Positions 1 through 12,539 of a stretch of DNA of 64,000 bases are shown piece after piece (position 1 is the stretch's first letter; each line of letters starts with the position of its first letter). The position numbers were made by a program, and so were the translations under genes. Location: the NCBI GenBank assembly GCA_037957365.1, contig JARHVA010001472.1:1850001-1914000 (forward strand), given 5' to 3'. The stretch comes from Torreya grandis. Lineage: Eukaryota; Streptophyta; Pinopsida; Cupressales; Taxaceae. The notes beneath the pieces were generated by a model. That model was not told the origin of the DNA and did no database searches. It worked only from the letters and a program-made list of their open reading frames with translations.

Positions 1-387
1 AGCCACACGAGCTTAATAATTTATTTCTAGGGATTTAACACTTAGGCTCTGCTTGTGTTCTTCATCTTTTCTATTCTTATCTGCTTGTTTGAGGTAGTGA
101 GGACGTTCTTCTTCCTATTTTTCAAAAAAACTCTCAAATCTTTTGGGTTTTTGGAAAACACAGTCACTGGCATCAGTTTTACCACCAACGTCGGTATCCT
201 TTTCTCGCCGGCATCGGTTATCTGACTGACGTCAGCCATCTTTCTCACCGATGTCGGTCTCTGTCACAGTACTTTTTTTTCAAAATAGTAGCCTTAAAAC
301 CCGCCCCTTTTTCTGCCAAAACCCCATTCTGAGTTTCTAAAATTGAAAAAAAACACAGTTTCTGAAACCTGACCTTTCTTGCCTTGA
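1..387 (+). other. TE1 internal 5' leader (partial)
   Basis: This is untranslated leader upstream of gag. It aligns with TE2 positions of about 39650 down to 39251 read on the minus strand. It contains a cluster of GACGTC-centred motifs around 185-265, including one TGACGTCA palindrome near 226. No ORF is supported here. Confidence 0.7.
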
Positions 388-3300
388 ATGGTTCTGATTC
401 GCAGTCAAGCCAAGGCTTTAGTCAACCACGCAAGGCATCAACCGCTTCTGTCTACCCCGTCCATAACCAGTCCTATAATGGAGTTCCACTTGGAGACTGA
501 AAGAATTCCTACTCGCCCAACCCCACCCCAAACTCCTATTGTCCCAGAAGAGGACCAAGATTTCGCACGATTCTTGGACATCAACGCCAAAGCCTTGCAG
601 CACTATCTCGCGCATAGCTGAACGTGAGACTCCTTAGGCAACCCAATCTATGGGATGCTGACTTCCTTAGTCGAGACAATGATCACATCAACAGCATCTA
701 CAATTCAATCTATAGACAACCAAGCCAACACCTCGACCAATAACCCAACCGTCTCCTACCTTCAAAATTTAGCCTCTCCTTCTAGACCTTCCTCCATGGG
801 GGGTTCGGTACCCCCTCAACCTCAAACGACTCAACCAAATCCTACACCTTTCCAAAACCTAATGGTCTCTATCCCCCCTACTCTTGCACCTATCAACACA
901 AGAGTAACTGTCTACCCTTTAACAAGTGTGGCCACTCCTCAACCATCTTTGACGGCCCCTATCCAACTTGTGCCTACCAACCCCATAACACAAGTGCCCT
1001 TGGCTCCAACTTCCACCCCGATAACTAGCTACCCATATGTTCCGTCTATGCAACCAACCACGTCATATGCCCCTCTCAATATCTTTCAAGCGCCTTATAA
1101 TCTAGGGGGCGCTCCACCCGCCAATCCATCAGTAGACATCATCAAAATGCTGTTGGACAAAATGTCTAGCCTAGAGACCTCTATTTTTGGCTCACGCAAT
1201 GCTCTCTCATACGAGCAAATTTGTAATGAGCCCATTCACCCTTCTATCCCGATCAGGCCATACCCCAATCAATGGGAGCTTCCTAAATTTTCTCGCTTTC
1301 AAAGCAAGGAAGACCCACAACAGCACTTACGGGCATTCAGACATGCCTGTTACCTTATTGCCCATGATGATGCATTGCTTTTATGCACGTTTCCTATGTC
1401 TCTCTCTGGTGTTGTGCTTGACTGGTATAGCTCTCTTGCCAGCCATTCCCTCTTCACATTCACACAGCTGGCCCAGCCCTTTCTTGATCACTCTCCATCA
1501 ACATCACCAAGAAGGTCTCAATCACAGACCTTTATTCTATCCGCCAATTCGAAGACGAATCCATAGCTGACTTCGTTGCTCCTTGGAGAGGCCTCATCAA
1601 TCAACTCTCCTTTTCCTTACCCCAACCCGAACTTATTGAACTTTTCTCCCAAGCCTGCGCCAAACATATTTCTTCCACCTTACGGGTTCAGACCTTTCGC
1701 ACCTTCGATGAAGCCTTCACGATGGCCCACAAACTTGAATTGCGTGCCATCGAGGAGAATAAAGTCAAGTTACGAAGCAAGAATCCCAACTCTAAGACCA
1801 ATGACTCCTCTTCTTCTAAACCTTCATCATCTAATCCTAAGTCTGAAGCTTCAGCTAACGCTGTAGTCGTTAGACCTTCATCCTCTTCGCCTTCAACCAA
1901 TCAGCCTGAGTCATCCACATCTCAGAGCACCACCCGCCAATTCCAGCAGAGATACATACAATGACAATATACTCCTCTCAGAGAATCATACGTGTCTGTG
2001 CTGGAAAAACTTGTTAAACAGGGAGTTCTCAATCTCCCCCAGATTCGACCACCTCCACAATTTGATCCCTCACGTGCCATCCCTACGTGGTATAGGAAAA
2101 ATGACTTCTGCAACTACCACTGTGTTAAAGGACATGACACGAGAAACTGCAAAACCCTTAAAAACATAATCCAAGACATGCTTGAAAAGGGTGACCTCAT
2201 CCTAGACAATCCCAATGCACCCCCTAATCAAGGGATTGACATCTTCAAGAAACCATTCCCCAATCATCCACCGACCCAAAACAATGTCCAGACCTTGATT
2301 GACAACACTCATGAACACAACATTCGGATAGTCAATACGGTCTCGCCCTTTATCCCTGACCAACCTCAAGAGGTTAGTCCATTTATTAGTCAATCACGTG
2401 TGGATGAACCTCTTTCCTCGGTTAGTTCTCCATCAACCTCTCTCATCTTGGAGGACGCCTTAACCTTATCGGCACCACCAGTCTCACCACCCTCCTTCCT
2501 ACTACCTATGGAGGACCCGACCCTTCCTACTCCTCAACTGCAAGTGGAGGGCACCATCATCCCTGCCCTTTACCCACTTGAGGAGCCTCATTCTCCAGTT
2601 TCTTCTCCACCCAGGGAAGAACTTGCCTCTCCTTCATCTCCAACCAAAGATGAATCTGTCACGACTTCATCATGCCATGGGTCTAAAACTACTACACCCA
2701 TCTCATCTTCAGCCCCACAACTGTCAACATCTTCTCACGGACCCAAACCTCATCTAACATCTTCTCAACCATTTTCCCAACTAGTGGAGAAAATTAGACT
2801 TCTCCCTTCAAGGAAAGTGGAGCATCAGGGGTTGTGGGAGCGTCTTAAAGCTCTTCAACATGCCCGTGCCCTCTCATCTCATGCTGCCAGTCCTCCCAAG
2901 GCAGAATCCCCCAAGACTCTCAACAAAGACCAAACTCCAGCTTCTAAACCCACATCTACCCCATCTAAACTTATCAAGTCACTTGGCATTCGCCTTGTTT
3001 CTACCCTCACTCACCCGCAAGTGAAGGTGGACCTAGACCAGACCTCGACCAATAATAGTCTTCCAACCAAGTCGAAGAAGACTGCTAGACCACAGAAGCA
3101 AACGCGTCTTCCCTTGTCACCATTACCCTCCATTTTGGGCCCCGATCCTTCGACCCTGACCAGAATCCTTCCCACTCCAACCTCTAATCAAAACCAGTTG
3201 CCTCCTTTGCTTCCTTTACCTACCTCCAGCCTACCCTCTCCCAAAAAGGTGGTACTTCTCATGAAGAAAGTGTCGTCTCTACCTGTCACCGCACCATCAA

Positions 3301-3776
3301 CCCAAAAGGTGGTACAGAAACCTCCTCTAACTCCACCTAAGCAAAAGTCACCGGCATCGCACACATCAACTAGCATGGACCCTTTAGTGGGCTCATACTC
3401 ATTGATATTGCACTAACTTTTGTAGACTTCCAACATAACCCTTCCACCCATCAGGCCTTTCCAACCTCTCGGATCCAAGCCCTCCTGGTTCGACGACACA
3501 AAGATTTGCTTATACCATCGTACTCCAGGACACGATATCGAGACTTACTATGCCCTCAAGGCCATCATTCGCCGTTATATGGAGAAGGACACTCTTCTCC
3601 TTGAGGACACTCTTGACCGACCCTCGACACCTTCCCATCCAACCTCTTCAACCACATCAACATCTCACCAGCAGGCCATGACCCCTTCTTCACTTCCTAT
3701 CTTTGAAATCAATGCTATCCACATAACCACTAGGTCACAAAAGGACAAGGCGAAAGAAAAAGCTACCATTCCTTAG
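388..3776 (+). pseudogene. gag: TE1 gag pseudogene
   Basis: This encodes the capsid/nucleocapsid polyprotein that packages element RNA. I choose ATG 388 because TE2 has the matching start at its position 39250 (minus). The frame runs from 388 with stops at 619-621 and 625-627, then shifts by one base near 1490, where TE2 and TE1 agree again only in the next frame. After the shift the reading frame continues past stops at 1962-1964, 3414-3416 and 3423-3425. The core capsid-like part is about 1200-1720, including a DWYSSL motif. A long Pro/Ser/Thr-rich linker spans about 2200-3400. Two Zn-knuckle-like modules of the form C-x2-H...GHD...C appear at about 2106-2150 and 3505-3550; the second has lost its last Cys. 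Confidence 0.88.
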
Positions 3777-4049
3777 ACCTACCCTTTTGATAAATTACCT
3801 CTAGCACCCAAGCCTAAAATTTCTATCCTTGGCACATCTCAACCCTCTTCTTCTTCCTCTTCAGGGGCAATTCATGACACCATGTTGAAACAGCTTCACC
3901 AGACGCCTATGAAGATGTCCCTTTATGACCTCATCCAAACCTCACCTCAGCATCGTCAAGCCCTCATTTGAGCCTTACAGGTAGCAGAGGTCCAACCCGA
4001 GGACCCCCAACCACTCGCTGCCCTTGTCCACTCTTTATCTCCTGTTGCC

Positions 4050-4520
4050 TCCATCACATTTAGCAATTTTGAGATTCCCACATCCAACACGGAAGATCAG
4101 AAGGCTACCCTCTTCATCACTGCCTATGTTGATCGGACACGCATTAAATGTGTTATGATCGATGGAGGTGCCAGCATCAACATTATCTCCACTCATGCCT
4201 TTGATCAGTTAGCTCTTCCCAAGAATTGCTTCTCCAAAACTGATGCAATCTTGTGCTCCTTCAATGACACCACTGCCACGACCATTAGCATAGTCATCCT
4301 TCACATCTGCGTTGGTCCACGCACAGTCTCGGAGCTCTTCTATATCATCAAAAGAGAGTTTCAATACAACATGTTGCTGGACCGACCCTGGATCCGTGCC
4401 ATGACTTGTGTCCCCTCCACCCTACACCATTGTGTGAAATTTGAGCATGACGGGCAAGTCCATACCATTCCCGCTGACCCTTCACCCTTCAAAACTTGTA
4501 ACATCACCTACCGTCCAAAT
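4050..4520 (+). pseudogene. TE1 aspartic protease (retropepsin) domain
   Basis: This is the retroviral-type aspartic protease that would process Gag-Pol. The catalytic motif DGGAS has its Asp codon at 4161-4163, in the place of the usual D-[ST]-G-A. It lies in the same frame as the downstream part of gag, so gag and protease were one polyprotein. Reading is open from 4155 to 4796, but upstream stops at 3774-3776 and 3969-3971 separate it from gag. The flap and second-half motifs are only loosely recognisable (FQYNMLLDRPWI at about 4360). Its closest relative in the window is the TE5 protease at 17760-18170. Confidence 0.88.
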
Positions 4521-5448
4521 GACGTCCTCATTCCTATCAAACCATCAACCCTGACACCGCCCCCATCTGCAGAAGCTTCAACTAGTTCGCAACCGGCGGT
4601 CACCCTCACCCCTCCTCTTCAAGTGACTACCAAAGACCCCATGGAAGACATCTTCCAGCGACTTTCACTTGGAGAATATCACTTGCTGACCTTAGACATG
4701 TTCCAAACTCTGCAAGAGTATGGATGCCTTCACCACAGCCCTAGTTATGACCATCAGATCAGGATGGTCGTGCCTTATGGTCCTCCTCACCTCTGAACCA
4801 ATCTTGTCTATGGGGGGCTCAATCAAGCTCCTACTGATGGCAACCCTCTCTCTTCACCCCAACCATTCACATCAGACTTCTCATTTCTTGGCAACCCTAC
4901 CTTTGCACACACTTACCTTTACAAGTGCACATGGAAGGGTTTTGGTTTCAGACACTATGAGCAGGGCTCCCATCAGCCCATTGAGTTGCTCAATGATGAC
5001 GATGCCAAGAAATGATACGGCCTGGGATACCATGACCCCACTCAGGCTCCGTTAGACCTTTGCCCCAAGCCAACCATTGACCAATCTCCTCCAAGCTCAC
5101 CCATTCCTCCTCCTTCACCTACGGAGTCAGTGGTTTCCATCCCTCCTAGTTTTTTTTTCCATAAACACCATCCGCCTGGAACCCCTAACCTATCAGCTAA
5201 ATGGGGTGTCCAGGTCTCTCCCTCTCATTTTTCCTAGCATGATAGAGGATGAGTCGGTGACCATTCACACTGTCCACTGCATAGACGACGCCATTCTTTC
5301 TTACATGGGCACCGACGACTCTTTCATCCAGCGCTCCCTCTCTCTTGAGACACAGGTTATGTTAAATGAATCAACCATTGACATAAACCTCCCTTCTTTT
5401 GATGTTCTTCACATCTTAAATATTAGCCAATCTCTAGACGCCCAAGAG
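4521..5448 (+). other. TE1 protease-RT linker, frameshifted
   Basis: This is a Pro/Ser/Thr-rich connector between protease and RT. The frame changes by one base at a run of nine T at about 5151-5159; the TE5 copy shows which segments belong together. After the shift the frame (5160 onward) is the one used by all downstream pol domains. Nothing catalytic is visible. Confidence 0.7.
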
Positions 5449-6400
5449 TAGCTTGACTACACTCAGTTCCTCTCAGACCATAACAAGGCCTTTGCCTGGA
5501 CCTACAGTGACATGCCTAGCATCAACCCCACCATTGCTACCCATAACATCATCACCAAACCAGAGGCTAAGCCTATTGGGCAAAACCTTCGAAAGATGCA
5601 TCCCTGTGTTGCGCTCCTTGTCAAAGAGGAGCTTTAGTGCCTTATTTCTGTCTCTTTCATCCAACCCATCGATTATCCATAGTGGGTCTCTAACATCGTC
5701 CCTATCACCAAGGCGACTGGGGGGATCTGGATCTACACAGACTATCACGACCTTAACCTAGCCTGTCCCAAACACGACTTCTCTCTTCCTAACATTGACC
5801 AGCTTGTTGATCTCATTGCCGGCCATGAGATGCTCTCTCTTATGGATGGGTTTTCAGGATACAATCAAATCCTGATCGCTCTGGAAGACCAGCACAAGAC
5901 TACCTTTATCACCCCATGGGGGGCTTTCTGCTATCGGGTCATGCATTTCAGTTTGAAGAACGCAGGTGCCACTTATCAGCGTGCCATGACTTACATTTTC
6001 CACGATCTCCTCCACAAAATCATGGAGGACTATGTGGATGACCTTCTCGGCAAGTCCAAGCTTCGCCGTGACCATTTGACCATCCTCAAGATCATTTTCT
6101 CTCACCTTCTTCAGTATAATGTCTACCTTAACCCCAAGAAATGTGTCTTTGGGGTCCTCTCAGGCAAGCTCCTCGGCTTCATCGTTTCCTTCTGTGGCAT
6201 CGAGATAGATCTCGCCAAGATCCGTGCCATCCTCAAAATGCCACCTCTGACCAATCTCAAGCAGCTTCGCAGCCTACAAGGGAAGCTCCAGTCCATTCAC
6301 CGTTTCATCTCGCAGCTTTCTGACCGCTGCCAACCTTTTCATCATCTCCTTAAGAAGGACGTCTCCTTTAAGTGGGATAAGGACTACCAAGAGGATTTTG
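5449..6400 (+). pseudogene. TE1 reverse transcriptase domain
   Basis: This is the RNA-dependent DNA polymerase of the element. Recognisable blocks in one frame are IYTDYHDLN (about 5730), LSLMDGFSGYNQI (about 5833), a TPWGAFCYRVM block (about 5911), and the active-site box YVDD at 6031-6042. Next come the KCVFGV and FLG-like LLGFIVS motifs of the thumb/connection. Catalytic Asp residues of YVDD are intact, but in-frame stops occur at 5449-5451, near 5635 and near 5683, upstream of the palm core. The block order and sequence are typical of Ty3/gypsy RT. It matches the TE5 RT at about 15900-16560 domain by domain. Confidence 0.95.
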
Positions 6401-6439
6401 AAACCCTCAAACGTTATCTGGTCTCTCCACCAGTCCTCA

Positions 6440-6840
6440 TTCTACCTAAAGATGACCAACCCTTCTACCTTTATATCTCTGCCACCAACCATTCGTTAGG
6501 TGCTATGATCACGCACCGAGATGAGCATCACCGTGAGCAAGCGGTCTACGATATCAGCCGAACACTGGTCGACTATGAAACTTGGTATACTCATACCAAG
6601 AAACTTTGTTTGGCATTAGTCTTTGCCACTACCAAGCTCTGCCACTATCTTCTCAACCACAAGACCTTTGTCATCACTCACACTAACCCTCTTAAATACA
6701 TGCACTCCAAGCCATATCAAAATCAGCGTATGGCTCGGTGGCTCATGCTGCTTGTTGAGTTCAATTTCAAGTTCATCCAGCAGAAATCCATCAAGGGGCA
6801 AACCATCACTGACCAACTGGCAGATGCCCCTCTTCCCGAC
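6440..6840 (+). pseudogene. TE1 RNase H (pol-type) domain, active site degenerate
   Basis: This domain follows RT directly and contains the family blocks FYLYISATNHSLGAMI (about 6460), DYETWYTHTKKLCLALVFA (about 6570) and KGQTITDQLAD near 6795. The first catalytic Asp expected in the opening strand is replaced in the ISATN segment. Loss of the original RNase H active site is known in Tat elements, where the second archaeal-type RNase H is thought to take over. The region is open from 5830 to 7245 with no internal stop. Confidence 0.85.
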
Positions 6841-6900
6841 AATCAACCTTTGCAGTGCGAGTTTCCTGACGAATCTATCACCGTGCTTTCCACCGATGAC

Positions 6901-7260
6901 ACCGTCTATCAAATGACCATGTTCTTCGATGGCTCCAAATGTCAACTCGGTGGGGGTGTGGGAGTCATTATCATCCCACTCAAAGGTGAGCCCATGCCTC
7001 TGTCTTTCAAGCTCAACTTTGATTGTACCAATAATATGGCTGAATACGAAGCCTTAATTTTGGGACTTCAAACCGCCCTTTCTCTCAGCATCAAGTCCAT
7101 CAACATCTTCGGTGACTCACAACTTGTCGTCAATCAAATCAACGATTCATACCTCTGTAAAAATGAAATTTTGCAAAGGTACAAAAACTGTGTTGACACT
7201 TTTCTTGCCTCTTTTGACCATTACCTCTTGCAAACTATTCCTTGATCCACAAACAAGTTT
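6901..7260 (+). pseudogene. TE1 archaeal-type RNase H (aRNH) domain
   Basis: This second RNase H is diagnostic for Tat elements. Three acidic positions are intact: Asp in FFDGS at 6928-6930, Glu in MAEYEALILGL at 7042-7044, and Asp in FGDSQLVV at 7114-7116. The reading frame is continuous with RT and RNase H until a TGA at 7243-7245, where the reading resumes in the same frame toward integrase. It presumably degrades the RNA strand during minus-strand synthesis. Equivalent, more decayed domains are present in TE3 (about 29060-29300) and TE4 (about 54260-54490). Confidence 0.92.
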
Positions 7261-8665
7261 GCTAACACCATGGCTTCTCTTGCCTCGCATATCCCATCTT
7301 CATCATCCTCATTCAGAATCTTTGTCACGGTGCATCGTGTGCCGCTGCCTTCATACATTTCTCCTGACATCAACCATGTCAACACCATAGACTCTAGTCC
7401 ACGAGATGATTGGTATAATCAACTTGTGGACTACTTATCTCATTCTATCATTCCTCCCCATCTCTCTAGCAATGCGCGGTGGGCTTTCATCAAATACACT
7501 GCTCGCTACACCATGTTAGGGGGTCTTATCTATAAGCGAGGCTTCGACGGCCTCCTTCTTCACTATCTAACCTCCACTGAAGCCTCTCATGCCATTAAAC
7601 AAGTCCATGATGAGATTTGTGGTGGACACTTCAACGGGAATTCGGTTGCCAAGCGCATCCTTCGTCTGGGCTATTATTGGCCCACCCTTAATCAAGACTG
7701 TAGCGACTATGTTCGGCATTGCATCAAGTGTCAATAGCACTCTAACTTGCTCCATCTCCCTAGCCACGCCTTATAAGTCGCTCATGATTTTTGGCCTTTT
7801 TCTCAGTGGGGCTTAGATCTCATCAGTGAGATTAACCCTCACTCGTCTCTTCATCATCAATCCATCATCACCGCCACTGAGTATTTCACCAAATGGGTGG
7901 AAGCCATTCCTCTTGCCTCCACAAAAGCTGACAAAATTGTTGACTTTATCAGCACCCACATCATCTATCATTTTAGTGTCCCTCACAAAATCGTCACTGA
8001 CAACGGCAAGTCCTTCAAGAACAAGACCATCCAGAAACTATGCGACTCATTTTGCATCAAGCTCAATTTCTCTTCGCCTTACTACCCACAAGCAAATGGG
8101 CAGGCTGAGGCTTCCAACAAAATTTTGACTAAAATTCTCATGAAGGTGGTCAACGACACTAGAAGGGACTGGCACATTCATGTTCCCTTCGCTTTGTGGG
8201 CCTACTGCACTAGCATCTGAACCTCTACGAGTGCTACCCCTTTCTCTCTAGTGTACGGAATAGAGGCTGTCCTACCTCTCAAAGTACAGATCCCATCTCT
8301 CCACATCTCTCTACATGACATTCTCTCTAATGATGACTTTTGTCAAGATTGCTTAGCTCAACTTGAGTTACTTGACGAACGCCGTCTCGCTTCCCTCAAC
8401 CATCTCCATGTCTATCAAAATCGCATCAAGTGAGCCTATGATAAAAATATACGAGAACGAGATTTCAACATCGGACACCTCGTCCTCAAAGAAAACCAGC
8501 ATGTCACCAATATGGAGTGAAGTAAACGAGGCAAGTTTGCCCCTAATTGGCTCAGACCTTTCATCATCACGCACAAGTATGGGTCAGGGACTTATCGTCT
8601 TTCTTCTCTCGACGGACGGCCAAAACCCGAGCCTCTCAATGCCTTGCATTTACGGCCATTCTACT
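7261..8665 (+). pseudogene. TE1 integrase
   Basis: This would insert the cDNA into the host genome. The N-terminal HHCC zinc domain has His codons at 7606 and 7627 and Cys codons at 7720 and 7729. The catalytic core has Asp at 7816 (WGLDL), Asp at 7999 (TDNGKSF) and Glu at 8107 (GQAEASN), giving the canonical D-D-35-E spacing. The C-terminal domain continues to about 8665 with the GKFAPNWLRPF and YRLSSLDG segments. All parts share one frame, broken by stops at 7735-7737, near 7774, 8218-8220, 8431-8433 and 8518-8520. Every catalytic residue is still present despite the nonsense changes. Confidence 0.95.
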
Positions 8666-8699
8666 GTTAGTCGAGTATTCGTCCACTTGACATTTAACT

Positions 8700-9380
8700 T
8701 GAGCTCGTCCCTTGAGCAATCCCCGTCCTCTTAATCCTCATTCCTTCAACCCTATTCTCCTTAACAAATCCTCTATAACCCTTTTATGATGTATGGATGT
8801 TTTGTCCTAATAAAAGGGAGCCCTTGAACTTCTACAGTCTTGTCCATGACTCCAAATTCTGTCAAAAAAAAATCAAGATGTCAAAAATATATCCAAGGTC
8901 ACCCAATCAAATCAAAAGGCAAACTGCTCCCTTGAAGGACAGTTGTACTATCATTATTGTAGCTAATAGACTGCTCCCTCGAAGGACAGCTATTCAAAGC
9001 CCTTATATATAAAGCAAAAATATAGACCACTCCCTTGAAGGATGGCTATGACTAAATCTTGCTACAAACAACACTTTCTTAGAAGCTTCTTGCATCGATC
9101 AGCTTCACAAATGACCACCAAGCAAAATGACATATCTATGTGGACTTCCCGCATTGATCAACCCGCTCTTTCAAAAAAAAAAATGGGTCATGGACTTGGC
9201 TTGTAGTTGTCTCAGGGTCTCCTATAAAAAGGGGCAAGGTTATCCCTGCTCTAAAACAGGTTACCCTATCCTCCTCCTATCATAACACCTGCTCAAGGGA
9301 CTTCGAGCTCACTTTAATATCAAAGTGATTCGATTACCATTCTAACACAGCCATGGTCAACGACGCAATGCATGAGTGGG
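8700..9380 (+). promoter_or_regulatory. TE1 3'-region promoter-like module: repeats plus TATA box
   Basis: Three copies of a CTCCCTTGAAGGAC-type repeat occur at about 8929, 8970 and 9030. A sense-strand TATA box (CCTATAAAAAGGGGCAAGG) lies at about 9220-9238. TE2 keeps the same order on its minus strand: three repeats at 35140-35265 and the TATA box at about 34940-34958. Conservation between two diverged elements suggests function, but no transcript is shown. This stretch carries no convincing protein-coding frame. Confidence 0.5.
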
Positions 9381-9813
9381 GCTCTTTGTTCTAACAACCC
9401 ATATCTATGCTGTCATTCTGGTCCTTGTCAATGAAAGGGCAATTATGTCTTTCACTTTCTACTTACACTTTGGTCACATTCGAACTTCATCATTTGTCGA
9501 ACCAACTCAACTCCAATCTCTTTTCAGACCACTCACATAGCTTATTCACACTAGTTTCTATGGATACCAATACTCATGGAAACTATGGACGATGCAATTT
9601 ATGTTAAGCATAAACCAATACTTGCTGAAGCATAAATAGACCTCAATTCATTTTTAGCATACATCCATCACAAATATGAAAAATTGCTAGGGATGAAAGG
9701 CCCCTCAACCAATGTTATAGCATACACCATTTGGAAAAGGCTGTAACATCTTTTTCTCCTCATCATTTCGACACATGACCAAACCAATCATCGACCAATC
9801 TTCTCACCTAGTC
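9381..9813 (+). other. TE1 3' region, conserved non-coding block
   Basis: This aligns with TE2 at about 34760-34340 on the minus strand. Short frames exist in both copies but are not consistently preserved, so I do not call a gene. It probably is the start of whatever transcript the TATA-like module upstream could drive. Confidence 0.45.
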
Positions 9814-10320
9814 TGAACTACATTGGTTTGAGGCCTTAAGACTGGGGCTATGTAGGTAGCACTCAGATGACACGACATCCTCTGAGGTTAGCTCGACCAC
9901 CCTCGTTTATTCATCTCTCTGATGGACAACCTTCTCTTCTTTGACCATGACCTTGACCTTGACCAAGACCAGTCTATCAACCACTTTGACCACCTATCTA
10001 CCACTCGAACCCCTAGTCTAAACTACATTGGTCTGAGGCCCTAAAACCAGGGCTATGTAGGCAACACTCAGATGACACAACATCTTCTGGGGTTAGCTCA
10101 ACCACCTCTGTTTGTTTGTCTCTCTGATGGACAAACCTTCATTTCTTTGACCATGACCTTGACCTCGACCAAGACCAATCCATAACTTTGACTCTTCCTC
10201 CCTTTTGGGAGAACTACATTGGCCTGAGGCCCTTAGGACAAGGGCTATGTAGGCAGCACTCAGTTGACATGGGGTCTTCTGGGGTTAGCTCGGCCATCCT
10301 CTTCATCACTTTCTCCTGTC
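9814..10320 (+). repeat. TE1 3'-region tandem repeats, about 190-204 bp unit
   Basis: There are two full copies (about 9814-10017 and 10018-10206) and one partial copy (10207 to about 10320). Each begins at a conserved ACTACATTGG segment, continues with GGGCTATGTAGG and CACTCAG blocks, and ends in GACC-rich sequence. TE2 has two copies of the first part at about 34020-34330. Tandem repeats in the 3' region are common in Tat elements. Confidence 0.85.
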
Positions 10321-10369
10321 TCATTCTTTCGTCACCTATCAATCACAGCACAACTAATCACATATTCTC

Positions 10370-10640
10370 ATAATCATTAGCATAATTATTTTTATCATGT
10401 CCATCATTAAACAATCACATCATATAATCTAAATCATGAAATTCAAACATCCATATCAATATCATTAACCATAGCATCATCACATTCATCATCACATAAG
10501 CATCATAATCATCAATCACAATATCAACATCATCCATTAAATCACAATGCAATAACAATCAACACATCCATAATAACATTTTTTCCATAACTCATGTCCA
10601 TAATCAAAGTCATCTCATCATATATATATATCAAAAAAGT
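10370..10640. repeat. AT-rich CAT/ATCA low-complexity stretch
   Basis: About 270 bases of degenerate ATC/CAT-type simple sequence, without a gene. It sits at the left edge of the segment that TE1 has and TE2 lacks. Confidence 0.7.
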
Positions 10641-10779
10641 TTTATACAAAAAGACACAATCTGTGTCTGTCTCTCTCTCTCATATCATACATCTCACATC
10701 ATCGGCATGCAAGCCGGTATATACATCATGTCAAAAATCTACCCTCAAGGCTGTGGCTATGGTGGTGGTGGCGGTGGCT

Positions 10780-12516
10780 GAGAAGATGATGTATCCTCTC
10801 TCCCCTCTGATCTGCACCATCTACGTGAATTGATAGCAGTCACCCGCGACATAGACCACTACCCGGCTCAACTCCACCCTCATATCTGAGTATCGTTGTA
10901 TCTGAGGAAACCCCCTAATGGCTCTCTCATAATATGCGATCTCGTCCAACACATTATTGTACCTAACTATAGATACAGTATGCGATGGACCCATCTGACC
11001 TGCTGCTGTGCCCTGCACTGACCCCTGCGACTGTGAAAATGTCAGCTGCACCGAGCTGACAGTCCTGCCCCCTATGAAAATGCTGGTTGCTGAGCTGGCT
11101 GCTGCAGTGGGCCCTACCCCCCAAAAACCTATCTTGCCACTGCATGTGCCTAGGCTATGGCCAACTGTCCCTGCAATACCTTGACCTGCCCTATCAAAAT
11201 GGTCACCTGCCCTGTCAACCCTGCTAGCTCCCCCTGTAATCTTGTGACCTGGCTCTCCAAAATGGTCACTCATCCTCACGCTGCATCCCTTTCCTAGATG
11301 GCAGTGTCTCTCTCTTATTTGGCAGCATCCCTCTCCTACCTTGCCATATCCCTGTCCCTGATCACCACCTGCATGTCCAGCTATGGTCCTGCCTGTATCC
11401 CTACATACTACCCTGACCACCATGCCGTGTAGGCCTCTGTACAACCTGGGTCAACCACCCCAGGTCTTGCTGGCAACTCTTCAAAATCTGGCCCCTCTGT
11501 CTCCTCTGGTAACAGGAGCGACACCTCAATGTCATCTCACCTATACTATGGGAAGGCAGGCAGCACATCCTATAGTAGCCCGTATTGGCATCGCACTCTC
11601 TCTGCAGGTATCCTCTCGAGCTCGCTGGCTCACCTGCCCCAGACCCATCTAAAACTCTACATCCCAACAAGCTACTCCCCCTGGTCTCTGAAAACTAGAT
11701 ATACCAGGTATGGTCTCCAAATGATATCCACTGGGATCAGCGCCTCCAACGCCCCTTGATAGTAGTTGATGTCCTTGACTACTCTGTCCATCTGTGTCTG
11801 CGCCATGACCTCTTGCCATCGCCTAAATCTGACCCTGAAACCATCCTGAATAGCTACTAGGAGGCCGAGAGGTCACGTGACCATGATGTGCTCATAAGCC
11901 CAGCAGTGTAGGAGGTGGCTGACACATAGACTGTATCGCCACCACCGGCTGATCCCCCACAGCTCCCTGTAGACTTGGGCCAAAAATATCGATGCCCAAG
12001 CAAACACCATCTCTTGCTCTAGGATCTCTGTCAAAACCCCGGTCATGGCGATCGAGAACTTGCCTCCCTCTGCATCTGGTAGTGCGTACACTGTGATCTC
12101 GATCATCATCAGGACCACCAACCGATGTGCCTCCTCATCCACTGCGTATAGCAGCTCAGAAGCAAAACTAGCTAAGTGGTAGCTCATCTCTGTGACGTGT
12201 TCCCCAAACAGCGTAACCATGTGTATGTCATGCACCTCTCGCGAGCACGCATAAATGTTTGCTTCGTGTACCGACAACTACAAAATCGGGTACACATCCT
12301 CGATAGTCACTATCATCTCTCCTATCGATAAGTGGAAGGTGTTGGTGGAGTGATCCCATCACTTGATCAGAGCCACCATCAAGCTCACATCCCTCGCCAC
12401 CCGACAGTATCGTCGTAGCCCGCCTAGTCCAACTGCTGCCATGTGACCCCACTCCTCGATGGTCATGCCTCTATGTATCCATGTCAGCAGAGTTGGGAGG
12501 TGATCCCACAGCATCA
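10780..12516 (-). pseudogene. Antisense plant mobile domain (PMD/aminotransferase-like) pseudogene
   Basis: Read on the minus strand from about 12516 (Met codon at 12466), the translation shows the PMD hallmark: a GLRRYCRVARD segment, then TNTFHLSIGEMIVTIEDV, then an ILEQEM...WASIFLAQVYREL region and a HLLHCWAYEH motif near 11890. Around 11700 a WRPYLVYLVF segment ends the domain. The C-terminal part (about 11400-11140) reads as a coiled coil of repeated ERD units and Q-V-x-x-L heptads. In-frame stops, including TGA at 12359-12361, kill it. PMD proteins occur as host genes and as extra antisense ORFs downstream of pol in Tat elements, which fits this position. The function in the element is unknown. 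Confidence 0.8.
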
Positions 12517-12539
12517 GCATTTGCCTCGCCTGTAACCAT

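Noticed and set aside
10821..11444. A 207-codon minus-strand frame as a separate intact gene
   Set aside because: Much of it is a shadow: the coiled-coil ERD and Q-V-x-x-L heptads of the PMD protein are read in another frame of the same strand.
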